Assembly: GCF_030325625.1 (NCBI RefSeq)
Contig: NZ_JACAIS010000004.1
Span: forward strand, 124,001 to 188,000
DNA length: 64,000 nt
Reading direction: 5' to 3'
Source: Sphingobacterium sp. N143
Lineage (GTDB): Bacteria; Bacteroidota; Bacteroidia; Sphingobacteriales; Sphingobacteriaceae
Every line of letters begins with the position of its first letter. Position 1 is the stretch's first letter. The notes beneath the pieces are model-generated. The model was not told where the DNA came from. It saw only the letters and a list, made by a program, of their open reading frames with translations, and did not search any database. A program made the position numbers and the translations under genes. This document shows positions 36,222 to 45,956 of the stretch, one piece after another.

Positions 36222-37751
36222 ATGAAGCTTAACCTTATTGTTTTGGGATTAACCCTCCTGGGAATGTATAGTCATGCATTTGGACAAAATAGGCCAAATA
36301 TTGTCATTATTATTTCAGACGATCATGCATATCAAACCATTGGCGCCTATGGAGCTAAATATGGGAAGACCCCTCAGATGGACCGTATCGCTTCACAAGG
36401 AGCTATTTTTAATCACGCTTACGTCAACAATTCCATTTGTGGTCCTTCGAGAGCTACTTTATTAACAGGGAAATACAGCCATAAAAATGGATTCAAAGAT
36501 AATGAAACCTCAGAATTCGATTTTAATCAGGATCTATTTGTCAAACAACTTCAACATGTGGGCTACAAAACGGCCTGGGTTGGAAAAATCCATCTTGGAG
36601 ATCAACTACAAGGCTTCAATTACTATGACATTCTCGTTGGGCAGGGAACATATTTTAATCCCGATTTTATCAATAAAAGTGGCCGCCAGCGTACAGAAGG
36701 TTATGTTTCTGATATTGTCATAGATAAAGCCTTGAATTGGCTTGACAGTTTGGACAGAAAAGATCCCTTCTGTTTAATTATAGGACATAAAGCCACCCAC
36801 CGGACATGGATGCCAGATCCAAAAGATTTTGGCCATTATGACAGTATCAAATTTGAATTGCCCAGCACCTTTTATGACAATTATGAAAGTCGCCTAGCAG
36901 CCCAGGAACAGGAAATGTCCATTGCCAAAGACATGCAGATGGGCTATGATCTCAAAATGTTCGATACATTGGAAGAGATGTTGCAGGATGGAAATTTCAA
37001 ACGCATGAACCAAGACCAAAAAGACAAGTATATCGCTTATTATAGACCCATTTATGAACAGTTAAAACAAAAAAAATTCAACAAACAACAATTGGCTGAA
37101 TGGAAATACAATCGATATATGGTGGATTATCTTAATACTGCTCAATCCATGGATCGAAATATTGGCAAGGTTCTCGATTATATTGACCAACATGGGCTAA
37201 AACAAAATACTATTGTGATCTATCTTTCTGATCAAGGCTTCTATATGGGGGAACATGGCTGGTTTGATAAACGCTGGATGTATGAAGAATCTTTCCGTAC
37301 TCCGATGTTAATGCGTTATCCCCAACTCATTGGGCCAAAAACACAAATAGATGCAAAACTTGTCAATGCAGATATCGCTCCTACCCTACTTGAATTGGCC
37401 AATATCAAAAAACCTTCCGATATGTAAGGAGAGTCCTTTGTACATGTCCTTAAGCATCCAACAGAAGAACACCTCAAAGATCTATATTATCATTATTTCG
37501 AAAATGGAGAACATGCGGTCAGCCCACATTTCAGTGTTCGAGATGACCGATATAAACTGATTCGCTACTAAAATCGAACAGAGCAATGGGTACTATTCGA
37601 TCTAAAAGAGGATCCCCGAGAATTACGGAATGTTTATCATGATCTTCGATACAAGGCGACTGTCATAGAAATGAAAAAAAAGCTTGTTGAACAGATGCTG
37701 AAATTTGATGATAAAGAAGCCGAAAATATATTTAAGCAACCTATTGATTAG
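36222..37751 (+). pseudogene. Sulfatase interrupted by two in-frame TAA codons
   Basis: Exported arylsulfatase-type protein, related to the N-sulfoglucosamine/choline/iduronate sulfatase group. The signal peptide (MKLNLIVLGLTLLGMYSHAF) is followed by metal-binding SDDH and the formylglycine motif C73-G-P-S-R77. The frame is broken by TAA at 37425-37427, where DMQG is expected (CAA to TAA), and again by TAA at 37569-37571 between RY and NRTEQW, where homologues have Tyr. Between and after these stops the same frame keeps sulfatase-like sequence (YKLIRY, VLFDLKEDPRELRNVYHD) to the final TAG at 37751. The intact first part is 401 residues; about 108 are lost. Probably a recent pseudogene; it stands just before a SusCD pair. 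Confidence 0.85.
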
Positions 37752-37786
37752 ACCTGAAAATGTGATATCAGGCCCTGGCTTCTTCA

Positions 37787-37836
37787 AAGCTTGACTCCCC
37801 GGTCCAAAACGACCATCATTTAACCGGGGCTGAGCT
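37787..37836 (+). other. Stem-loop between sulfatase and susC
   Basis: CCCCGGT (37796-37802 region) pairs with ACCGGGG (37823-37829), extended by imperfect AAGCT/AGCTT outer pairs; no T tail. The surrounding gene-free stretch 37752-38109 otherwise holds the susC promoter and a 20-codon ORF (37988-38050) that I regard as chance. Confidence 0.4.
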
Positions 37837-37960
37837 TCTGCTCGACCAGGCCGGATATAGAAAATAAATAAACAGAGGATCCTCCGGATTGAAAAAAAGC
37901 TTTCTGACTATAAAATTACAAAAAACAAAAAAACAAAGTATAGTTATCAGGTAGATTTTA

Positions 37961-37968
37961 TATATTTG
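37961..37968 (+). promoter_or_regulatory. Promoter -7 box of the first SusCD pair
   Basis: TATATTTG, an exact TAnnTTTG match followed by CATT, about 142 bp before the susC ATG, leaving a long 5' leader. No clear -33 element. The same TATATTTGC core occurs before the other two receptor operons. Confidence 0.5.
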
Positions 37969-38109
37969 CATTAACATTTTTTAACACATGAAATTAAATG
38001 CATTATATACACCTGAAAAACGAATGCTCTTAGGGGATGTTTATCATTGAAATTTGAAACATCTCCTATAACCACCTAAACACAATCCATTCATTTTTAA
38101 ACAATTAAT

Positions 38110-41100
38110 ATGACAAAAAATAACATAAATTTTGTCGTAATGGCTGCATTTTGCTTAAGTTCCAGCACGCTATACGCTCAGTCTACTATAAAAGGTAAAG
38201 TAGTTGACAATAATAATACACCTATCCAGGGTGCCACAGTAACAAACACAAACAGTAAACAGCAAGTTCAGACAGGCGCCAATGGAACTTTTGAGTTACC
38301 CGCCAGTAGTGGCTCATTGCATGTTCTGGTCCAATATATTGGTTTTGACTCCAAAACTGTACAGCTCAATGCAACAGGACTAACAACAATCCAGCTTTCC
38401 CCAGCAAATGCCTTATTAGATGAGGTGGTTGTCACCGCATTAAATATCTCCAAAGAAAAGAAAACATTGGGATATGCTATCCAGGAATTGAAAGGCAAGG
38501 ATCTTTCTGAAGCAAAAGAAAGCAACCTAGTCAATTCACTTGCTGGTAAAGTAGCGGGGGTCCAGGTAACCAATAGCCAAGGCAATATGGGATCTTCTCG
38601 AATTATCATTCGCGGGGAAACATCCATTGCCGGAAACAATCAACCCTTATTTGTTATCGATGGCACACCTGTTGACAATTCGCAATTAGGCACCAGTGGA
38701 AACCGTGATTATGCCAATGCGATTTCAGATATCAACAGTGAAGATATCGAATCGATTAGCGTGTTAAAAGGCCCAAATGCAGCAGCTTTATATGGTTCAA
38801 GAGCAGCTGCCGGTGTGATTTTGATAACGACCAAATCTGGCAAGAAGCGCAAAGGACTCGGCATCAATATCAACTCGAACAACACTATTGAACGTATTGC
38901 GGTTCTACCTGACTATCAAGATGTTTTCGGACAGGGTGCTGATGGTAAATTTAGCTATGTAGACGGTAAGGGCGGTGGAATCAATGATGGTGTCGATGAA
39001 AGCTGGGGTCCAAAAATGGACGGTCGGTTAATTCCACAGTTTTATTCCAATGGAGAAGCAGTACCATTTTTGCCACACCCAAATAATGTACGGAGCTTCT
39101 TTGGAACCGGTAGAACCTTAAATAATGGTATTTCCATTGCTGATGCCACGGATAAAATTGATTACCGATTTTCATATAATAATTCGAATCAAACAGGCAT
39201 TGTTCCAAATTCTTCAATTGAAAAGAACAATTTTAACGTCAATACCCGATACAAGATTACAGAGGACCTAACCTTAACGGCAAACGCGAATTATGTACGA
39301 ACCAATTCAGGCAATTTGCCAGGTGTAGGAGGATTCCGTTCCAATGGTTACATGCTTCAGTTTACTTGGTTTGGACGCCAGGTGGATGTTTCCCGCCTCA
39401 AGAATTACCGGGATGAGAATGGCAATCTGATCAACTGGAATAATAGCTATTACAGTAATCCATATTTTATCGCAGAAGAAAATACCGTGCAGCAGCAGCG
39501 GGATCGTATTTTTGGAAACATTGGCCTGAATTATAAAATCAATGAATTTCTGACTGCAAATTTCCGTACAGGTAACGATTATTATACTGACAGACGTAAA
39601 ATACGCATTGCCTATGGTACCAATGGTACTCCTTATGGTTCTTACGAGGAAGATGCTTATACGGTAAATGAGAACAACACAGAATTTACATTGAATTATG
39701 CCAGACCACTTTCCCCTGATTTTTCATTGGATATTCTAGGCGGTGCAAATATACGTAGCCAATCCCGCCAGCGAAATAATCAGAAAGCACCACGTTTGGC
39801 TGTTCCGGATGTATATACGCTAGCAAACTCCAGAGATGCCTTGATTTCAACAGGTGAATATAGTCCACTAAAAGCTTACAGTATCTTTTCCTCAGCACAG
39901 CTGGGTTATAAGAATTATGCCTTCTTGAATCTAACGGCACGGAATGATTGGTCATCCACCTTACCTGTGGATAACCTTTCTTATTTTTATCCTTCTGCAA
40001 ATGCAAGTGTAGTCCTAACAGATGCATTTTCCATCCAGAGCAACCTGTTGTCCTTTTGGAAACTGCGTGGCGGATGGTCAAAAGTCGGCAAGGATACAGA
40101 TCCCTTTAGTTTAATCGATTCTTATCTGTTCAGTGCTCCTTATGGAGACAGTCCGCAGCTTTCGGTCAATGACATCAAGAAAAATCCAGACCTAAAGCCC
40201 GAAACTACTTCATCTACCGAACTGGGTACTGAATTGGCTTTTTTCAAAAATCGGGTACATTTAGATTTGAGTTTATACAACATCAATAGTATCAACCAGA
40301 TTTTGGCTGTGGATGTGAGTCCTTCCACAGGCTATAAAAAACAGCTTGTCAATGCCGGAAAAATTAACAATAAAGGACTTGAAATTCAATTAGGTGTGAC
40401 AGCCTTAAAAAAACCGGATTTCCAATGGGATATCAATGTCAACTTTGCATCAAATAAAAGTAAAGTAGTCGAATTGGATGAGGCCGGTCTATTACAAAGC
40501 TATACCATTGGTTCATCTGGTTCAGTACAAGTTCTGGCAGCAGTCGGGAAACCTTATGGAACGCTCTATGGTACAGGTTTCTTACGGAACGAAGATGGAC
40601 GTCTTATTGTTAACGCCGATGGCACCCCTGCCACAGATCCCGTTAACCATTATTTTGGCAAATTTACTCCGGATTGGTTGGGAGGCATCACCAATCAGTT
40701 TCGCTACAAAGACTTCGACTTAAGCTTCTTGATCGACATTAAGCATGGCGGAAAACTTTACTCGGGCACGAATGCTACGGGTAGAGGCACAGGCGTGCTT
40801 GCATCCACTCTTCCGGGAAGAGATGCAGCGCATGGTGGATTGAGTTACACTGTAAACAGCACCACTTATGATGATGGCATACTTGTAGATGGAGTAAATG
40901 CTGATGGTAGCGAAAACACAAAAATTGTTTCAGCACAGCAATACTACAAAACACTTTATAGAGTCAACGAAGCAAATGTGTTTGACGCTTCTTATATTAA
41001 ATTACGTGAGGTAAAATTGGGTTATCAATTGCCAAATCATTGGATCACCAAAATTGGTTTTCAAGGGGCCTCCTTTGCTTTAGTCGCTCGAAACCTGTGG

Positions 41101-41229
41101 ATCATTCATAAAAATGCACCTAATATTGACCCTGAAACAGCATTCAATACAGGCAATGCCCAAGGCTTAGAAAGCCTGCAGTTACCTACGACAAGAAGCT
41201 TTGGCTTTAACTTAAATTTCAAATTCTAA
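38110..41229 (+). CDS. SusC/RagA family TonB-linked outer-membrane protein (pair 1)
   Basis: Large TonB-dependent outer-membrane channel that, with its SusD partner, imports oligosaccharides or peptides. The 1039 residues have a signal peptide (about 1-24), a carboxypeptidase-regulatory-like domain (about 27-105, STIKGKVVDNNNTPIQGATV), a plug (about 115-230, LDEVVVTALN and GPNAAALYGSRAAAGVILITTKSG) and a C-terminal barrel. susD follows after 187 bp, a gap containing a 9-bp inverted repeat (GACTGTCAT ... ATGACAGTC, 41238-41296). No glycoside hydrolase lies nearby; the upstream sulfatase remnant hints at a sulfated glycan, which is inference. Confidence 0.96.
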   Translation: MTKNNINFVVMAAFCLSSSTLYAQSTIKGKVVDNNNTPIQGATVTNTNSKQQVQTGANGTFELPASSGSLHVLVQYIGFDSKTVQLNATGLTTIQLSPANALLDEVVVTALNISKEKKTLGYAIQELKGKDLSEAKESNLVNSLAGKVAGVQVTNSQGNMGSSRIIIRGETSIAGNNQPLFVIDGTPVDNSQLGTSGNRDYANAISDINSEDIESISVLKGPNAAALYGSRAAAGVILITTKSGKKRKGLGININSNNTIERIAVLPDYQDVFGQGADGKFSYVDGKGGGINDGVDESWGPKMDGRLIPQFYSNGEAVPFLPHPNNVRSFFGTGRTLNNGISIADATDKIDYRFSYNNSNQTGIVPNSSIEKNNFNVNTRYKITEDLTLTANANYVRTNSGNLPGVGGFRSNGYMLQFTWFGRQVDVSRLKNYRDENGNLINWNNSYYSNPYFIAEENTVQQQRDRIFGNIGLNYKINEFLTANFRTGNDYYTDRRKIRIAYGTNGTPYGSYEEDAYTVNENNTEFTLNYARPLSPDFSLDILGGANIRSQSRQRNNQKAPRLAVPDVYTLANSRDALISTGEYSPLKAYSIFSSAQLGYKNYAFLNLTARNDWSSTLPVDNLSYFYPSANASVVLTDAFSIQSNLLSFWKLRGGWSKVGKDTDPFSLIDSYLFSAPYGDSPQLSVNDIKKNPDLKPETTSSTELGTELAFFKNRVHLDLSLYNINSINQILAVDVSPSTGYKKQLVNAGKINNKGLEIQLGVTALKKPDFQWDINVNFASNKSKVVELDEAGLLQSYTIGSSGSVQVLAAVGKPYGTLYGTGFLRNEDGRLIVNADGTPATDPVNHYFGKFTPDWLGGITNQFRYKDFDLSFLIDIKHGGKLYSGTNATGRGTGVLASTLPGRDAAHGGLSYTVNSTTYDDGILVDGVNADGSENTKIVSAQQYYKTLYRVNEANVFDASYIKLREVKLGYQLPNHWITKIGFQGASFALVARNLWIIHKNAPNIDPETAFNTGNAQGLESLQLPTTRSFGFNLNFKF

Positions 41230-41416
41230 GCATAGGAGACTGTCATTCATTAAAACAAACTGATTGTATTGAATTCATTTGCCAATCATGACAGTCAGTA
41301 CTACTGATCAAATATAAAATAGATGTATTTGATTTCAAATAATTGATCAACAAAACAATTATATCTGACAAGTGGATTAGCTTGGATTATCAACATATAT
41401 AAATAACTATTCAAGA

Positions 41417-42856
41417 ATGAAAATAGATTTCAGACAAATCGCAGGACTCTTCCTATTACTAGGCTTAACAATATCTTGTAAAGATGAGTTAGCAAAAGTA
41501 AACCAAAACCAAAATGAGGCCGAAACGCCCCAGCCAGCCTATCTCCTGACCAGTACAATTAAAACGACAGCCGATAGTTACTGGGGAGTTAGCAACAACC
41601 TCGCTTCGAGTCTATTGTTTGTACAGCATTGGGCCAGGATACAATATACAGATCCAGACCGTTACATTTTTACGAACAATGACTTCAACGAAGGATGGTC
41701 AACCTGGTATTCTAAAAGCATCAGCCAACTGAAAATTATTCAAAGGTTATCTTCGACCACAGAAAATGACAACTATAAAGGCGTTGCACTTGTATTGCAG
41801 TCCTGGATCTTTTCCTTGCTGACAGATGCCTATGGTGAAATCCCCTATACAGAAGCAGGAAATATTGATGAGTTTTTAACACCACATTACGATACACAGG
41901 AAACGGTGTATAAAGGACTCTTAAACGATCTCAAAAATGCTCAAACTTTATTAAACGTTGACGGTAAAGGTATAGAAGGGGATATTCTATATAGTGGCAA
42001 TATAGCACAATGGAAACGGTTTGCCAATGCACTTCGATTACGCGTGGCATTACGCATTGCTGACCGGCTACCAGACCTTGCCAAAACTACCTTACAGGAG
42101 ATCGCTGCAGAAGGAAGTGGATATCTAAACTCGAATACCGACAATGCGAAGCTTATCTATCGTGACGCCCCTTACCGCAATCCAGTCAGTGCATCGTTTG
42201 AAGCAAGGGAAGACTATCGGATAAGCAAAACAATGGTGGATAAACTACGCGGTCTGAATGATCCTCGTCTTGGAATTTATGCTGACACCACAACAACATC
42301 CACTCCTGAAAAATACATCGGTGTCCCAAATGGCCTAACGTCAAGCGATGCCAGCAACCTGGGGTTTGCCCGTACATCAAGACCAGGTATTTATTTCCGC
42401 GAGCCAAAATCTCCAGCTGTCATATTAAGCTATGCTGAAGTACTTTTTGGTTTGTCTGAGGCGGTTAGTAGAGGATTTATCACAGGTAATGCTACAAATC
42501 TCTATCAACAGGCGATCCGTGCGTCTTTGGAACAGTATAACATTGAGAATAATTTAATTGTTGATTACCTCAACCAATCAGCAGTAAAATTCGATCCAAA
42601 GGTCTACAAAAAATCCATCGGTGAGCAGAAATGGATCGCCCTATATGGGCAGGGGCTAGAAGCTTTTGCGGAATGGCGTCGTTTAGATTACCCACAATTA
42701 ACACCTGCCAAAGCAGGAGCATTAGGAGGGAAAATCCCACTGCGCTTTTTATACCCAGGCACAGAGCAATCCTTGAATGGGACCAATTACCAGGCGGCCA
42801 TCGCTCGCCAGGGCAACAATACCTTGCTTACTAAACTGTGGTTTGATGTAGAGTAA
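41417..42856 (+). CDS. SusD/RagB family outer-membrane lipoprotein (SusD-like type 2)
   Basis: Surface lipoprotein that covers the SusC channel and binds the nutrient. The 479 residues start with a lipoprotein signal whose lipobox is LTISC (Cys21). The mature sequence is helical with TPR-like segments and shows the SusD-like type 2 pattern: SWIFSLLTDAYGEIPYTEA (about 136-154), followed by AQWKRFANALRLRVALRIA and the C-terminal WIALYGQGLEAFAEWRR. Partner of the preceding SusC. A terminator follows at 42873. Confidence 0.94.
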   Translation: MKIDFRQIAGLFLLLGLTISCKDELAKVNQNQNEAETPQPAYLLTSTIKTTADSYWGVSNNLASSLLFVQHWARIQYTDPDRYIFTNNDFNEGWSTWYSKSISQLKIIQRLSSTTENDNYKGVALVLQSWIFSLLTDAYGEIPYTEAGNIDEFLTPHYDTQETVYKGLLNDLKNAQTLLNVDGKGIEGDILYSGNIAQWKRFANALRLRVALRIADRLPDLAKTTLQEIAAEGSGYLNSNTDNAKLIYRDAPYRNPVSASFEAREDYRISKTMVDKLRGLNDPRLGIYADTTTTSTPEKYIGVPNGLTSSDASNLGFARTSRPGIYFREPKSPAVILSYAEVLFGLSEAVSRGFITGNATNLYQQAIRASLEQYNIENNLIVDYLNQSAVKFDPKVYKKSIGEQKWIALYGQGLEAFAEWRRLDYPQLTPAKAGALGGKIPLRFLYPGTEQSLNGTNYQAAIARQGNNTLLTKLWFDVE

Positions 42857-42872
42857 ATACAAAGTCCTAGAT

Positions 42873-42906
42873 AAAAAAACGGAGAAAATAATTTCTCCGT
42901 TTTTTT
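42873..42906 (+). terminator. Terminator after the first SusCD pair
   Basis: AAAAAACGGAGAAA pairs with TTTCTCCGTTTTTT around a 3-4-nt loop; both flanks are suited to termination. Confidence 0.9.
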
Positions 42907-42953
42907 ATTGATAGAATTCTTATCTTAGTATGGTACGCTAAAGATTTATTGTT

Positions 42954-43379
42954 ATGGATGATCAAACATTAGACAGAATCGACCAACTTAGTGAAGAAGG
43001 CAATGCCTATTGCGATGAAGAAAACTACGACCAAGCCATTCGGGTATGGAGTGAAGCCTTGGCCTTAATCCCCAAACCACAGCATGTGCATGTAGAAAGC
43101 CTATGGCTGGAAGCCTCCATAGGGGATGCCTATTTTCTGCAGGATGACTTCGAAAATGCACTCTCCCATTTTGAAAATGCGAAAAACAATATCATAGAAA
43201 ATGCATACGAAAATCCATTTATCATGCTCCGCCTGGGACAATGTTATCTCGAATCCATCAATACAGAAGCCGCACAAGAATATCTTCTTCGTGCCTATAT
43301 GATGGAAGGAAAAGATATCTTTGAAGATGAGTCCCCAAAGTATTTTACATTTCTGAGCAATACAATTGATTTGGATTAA
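42954..43379 (+). CDS. Small tetratricopeptide-repeat protein
   Basis: Acidic cytoplasmic protein of 141 residues built of about three TPR-like helical hairpins (GNAYCDEENYDQAIRVWSEAL; GDAYFLQDDFENALSHFENA; GQCYLESINTEAAQEYLLRA). No signal peptide. Such single-domain TPR proteins are often linked with contact-dependent toxins as immunity-like or accessory proteins, but no toxin is adjacent. It follows the SusCD terminator and is its own unit. Confidence 0.8.
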   Translation: MDDQTLDRIDQLSEEGNAYCDEENYDQAIRVWSEALALIPKPQHVHVESLWLEASIGDAYFLQDDFENALSHFENAKNNIIENAYENPFIMLRLGQCYLESINTEAAQEYLLRAYMMEGKDIFEDESPKYFTFLSNTIDLD

Positions 43380-43585
43380 AAAGCATTTTTTATCTTGTTC
43401 AGGGGCTAAAATGTCCCGCCACACCTCCCCCGGATCAACCTTCGTATCCATACGCATGGATTAGACCTCAAGTGTCATAACCATTCGCTATGATCTGCCA
43501 TCGGCCCTTGTCACCCGATACATAACAGTTCAAATATTTCCATTAAAAAACTTCATTTATATAAGCTATAAAAAATAAAATATTT

Positions 43586-43609
43586 TATATTTGCATCAAT
43601 TTATATTTG
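43586..43609 (+). promoter_or_regulatory. Promoter -7 boxes of the siderophore-type receptor operon
   Basis: Two TATATTTG boxes (43586-43593 and 43602-43609), each an exact TAnnTTTG match, 16-40 bp before the receptor ATG. The first continues GCAT as in the susC promoter. No Fur box is obvious. Confidence 0.5.
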
Positions 43610-43625
43610 ATCTAAATAAACTACC

Positions 43626-45956
43626 ATGAAAAACAGAACACGCTATTCGATGTTCACCAGTGGAATTCTCATACTTTTAAGCTCATTATCCAAGGCACAA
43701 GAAGTATCGCTTATCGTAAAAGACAAAGATAATAAGCCATTACACCAGGCCAATATCAAGCTCAACGGAAAAAGTGTAGGTTATTCTGATCAAATGGGCC
43801 AATTTAAACTCCATAAAATACCGGCTAATAATCCCCTACTATTTCATGTTTCATACACGGGTTTTTCCCCAGTTGAAAAGAGGATCAGTTTGGATACCCT
43901 TAAGGGACCGATCCAGTTCCAGTTAAATACCACACAGACATTAGATGAGATTATTGTCACAGCAGGTCGTAGACCTGAGAGCATCTCAACGGTCCCCTCT
44001 TCTGTGTCTATTCTGACAACAAAAGAGATCGAAGCCCAAAGTCAAATCAGTACCAACCTATCCACAATTTTGGGAAACACCATTCCTGGATTGGGTACTT
44101 CAACCAATAAAGCCACAAATGCTGGGCAGACCCTGCGTGGACGTTCGGTCTTGGTTTTAATAGACGGTATTCCCCAATCCACCCCCTTAATGAATGGACA
44201 ACGGGATCTACGCACCATTGACCCCAGCGTGATTGAACGCGTCGAGGTCATTAAAGGGGCTACTTCGATTTATGGAAATGGTTCTGCTGGAGGGATTATC
44301 AATTACATCACACGTACCCCATCAAAAGAATCCTCTCCTATCCAGGGGATAACAAGTTTAAGGACAACATTCAACCCCATCCATTCCGCTGGAACCATGG
44401 GCTATCGAGCTGCACAGACATTATATGGTAAGAAAGACAGATGGAACTATACAGTCAGTGGCTCAGCAGATTACATTGGCCTACAACGTGATGGCGATGG
44501 AGTTCCATTAGGTCAAACAGATGCACTTTCCAATACCTATCAATACAATGCTTTTTTAAAGGTCGGTTATAGTATTGACAAGAGTTCTGACTTAACGGCT
44601 GTCTATAATTTCTATCGGAGCAATCAGCACAATAGATATATTAGCCAAACCGGTATATATGGCCAAAAACCAACCATAGGAATAAAAGGAGATGATCCTG
44701 GCCAACCAGCAGGAACGCCCTATAATCACAATGCGATGCTTACCTATACCAAAAGTAGCCTTTTCTCCTCAACATCCTTGGTAGCATCCGCTTATTATAA
44801 TACATTTCGGTCAATGAACCGCTATGTTGAAAAAGCTTCTGCATGGTATGGCCCTGGGCAGACACAGATCAATTCAGAGAAAAAAGGACTGCGCATCAAT
44901 CTCAATACACCATTCCACATCATAGGATCCCCAGCGGATATCACGTATGGGCTGGATCTATTAAATGACGTTACAGACCAAAACCTTACCGATGGCAGAG
45001 TTTATATTCCGTATATGAACATGCTCAATGTCGCACCATATGCTCAACTGAAAATTGACTTTTTGGAAAACCTGATTTTCAAAGGAGGAGTCCGATATGA
45101 AAATGCAACTGTCAAGATCAAAGATTTCAACACGATTGCTACAGGGCCCAATAATGAAGGAAGCATTGCTGTAAAAGGAGGTAAAATACCCTATAAAGGG
45201 GCAACTTTCAATGCGGGCTTACGCTACAATAAATACGCTCTTTTTAACCCATTCATCAGTTTCTCACAGGGTTTTGCCATCAACGAACTTGGCCGTATTG
45301 TACGTAGAGCAACAGATAATGACCTGGATAGCCTAAAAACAGATCCTATCATTACCAATAATTATGAAGTAGGGTTTTCAAGCAATTATAGTATTTTCCA
45401 ACTGTCCGCTTCTTATTATTACAGTACTTCCAAAATGGGGGTCGAACTAGTGGATATTGGTGGATATTTAATGCCACAGCGCCTGCCTGAAGATGTCTAC
45501 GGTTATGAAATTGCTTTAAATGCCGACATTTGCCCTCAAATCACCATAGGAGGTACTTTTGCTTATGTAGAAGGAAAATCAAAAAAAGAAGACGGAACAA
45601 AGTCATATCTCAATGGCTCCCGGATATCTCCCATTAAAGCAACAGGCTATCTCTACTATACCCCAATTAAACCTTTGAGCTTCCAGTTATTCTGGGTGCA
45701 CACCGGTTCACGTGACCGCTTCCTCCCTAATGACAAAGGCGCCTATAAAAACAGTGAAGGACCGGTTACTACAATAGATCTCTTTAACCTTAACGGAAAT
45801 TATCAGATCAACAAACAATGGTCATTGGGTATGGGGATAGAAAATCTATTCAATAAAAATTACTACCCTGTAGTAAGTCAGTATCGTGCCTTAAACGAAG
45901 AATATGTAAAAGGACAGGGAATGTTGGCATCATTTAACGTTAAGTATAAGTTCTAA
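43626..45956 (+). CDS. TonB-dependent receptor, siderophore type
   Basis: Outer-membrane receptor of 776 residues. Signal peptide (about 1-24), carboxypeptidase-regulatory-like domain (about 26-100), plug domain (about 110-235, LDEIIVTAGRR and VEVIKGATSIYGNGSAGGIINY) and a 22-strand-type barrel ending in LASFNVKYKF with a terminal aromatic residue. The plug and the coupling to a PepSY protein point to ferric-siderophore import rather than the SusC class. Its stop codon directly abuts the start codon of the PepSY gene, so both are one operon. Confidence 0.93.
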   Translation: MKNRTRYSMFTSGILILLSSLSKAQEVSLIVKDKDNKPLHQANIKLNGKSVGYSDQMGQFKLHKIPANNPLLFHVSYTGFSPVEKRISLDTLKGPIQFQLNTTQTLDEIIVTAGRRPESISTVPSSVSILTTKEIEAQSQISTNLSTILGNTIPGLGTSTNKATNAGQTLRGRSVLVLIDGIPQSTPLMNGQRDLRTIDPSVIERVEVIKGATSIYGNGSAGGIINYITRTPSKESSPIQGITSLRTTFNPIHSAGTMGYRAAQTLYGKKDRWNYTVSGSADYIGLQRDGDGVPLGQTDALSNTYQYNAFLKVGYSIDKSSDLTAVYNFYRSNQHNRYISQTGIYGQKPTIGIKGDDPGQPAGTPYNHNAMLTYTKSSLFSSTSLVASAYYNTFRSMNRYVEKASAWYGPGQTQINSEKKGLRINLNTPFHIIGSPADITYGLDLLNDVTDQNLTDGRVYIPYMNMLNVAPYAQLKIDFLENLIFKGGVRYENATVKIKDFNTIATGPNNEGSIAVKGGKIPYKGATFNAGLRYNKYALFNPFISFSQGFAINELGRIVRRATDNDLDSLKTDPIITNNYEVGFSSNYSIFQLSASYYYSTSKMGVELVDIGGYLMPQRLPEDVYGYEIALNADICPQITIGGTFAYVEGKSKKEDGTKSYLNGSRISPIKATGYLYYTPIKPLSFQLFWVHTGSRDRFLPNDKGAYKNSEGPVTTIDLFNLNGNYQINKQWSLGMGIENLFNKNYYPVVSQYRALNEEYVKGQGMLASFNVKYKF

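Noticed and set aside
37988..38050. 20-codon ORF in the susC leader
   Set aside because: Too short, no coding signal or recognisable leader-peptide composition; probably chance in an AT-rich leader.
41238..41296. 9-bp inverted repeat between susC and susD of pair 1 as a mobile-element footprint
   Set aside because: Arms too short, no target duplication and no element between them.
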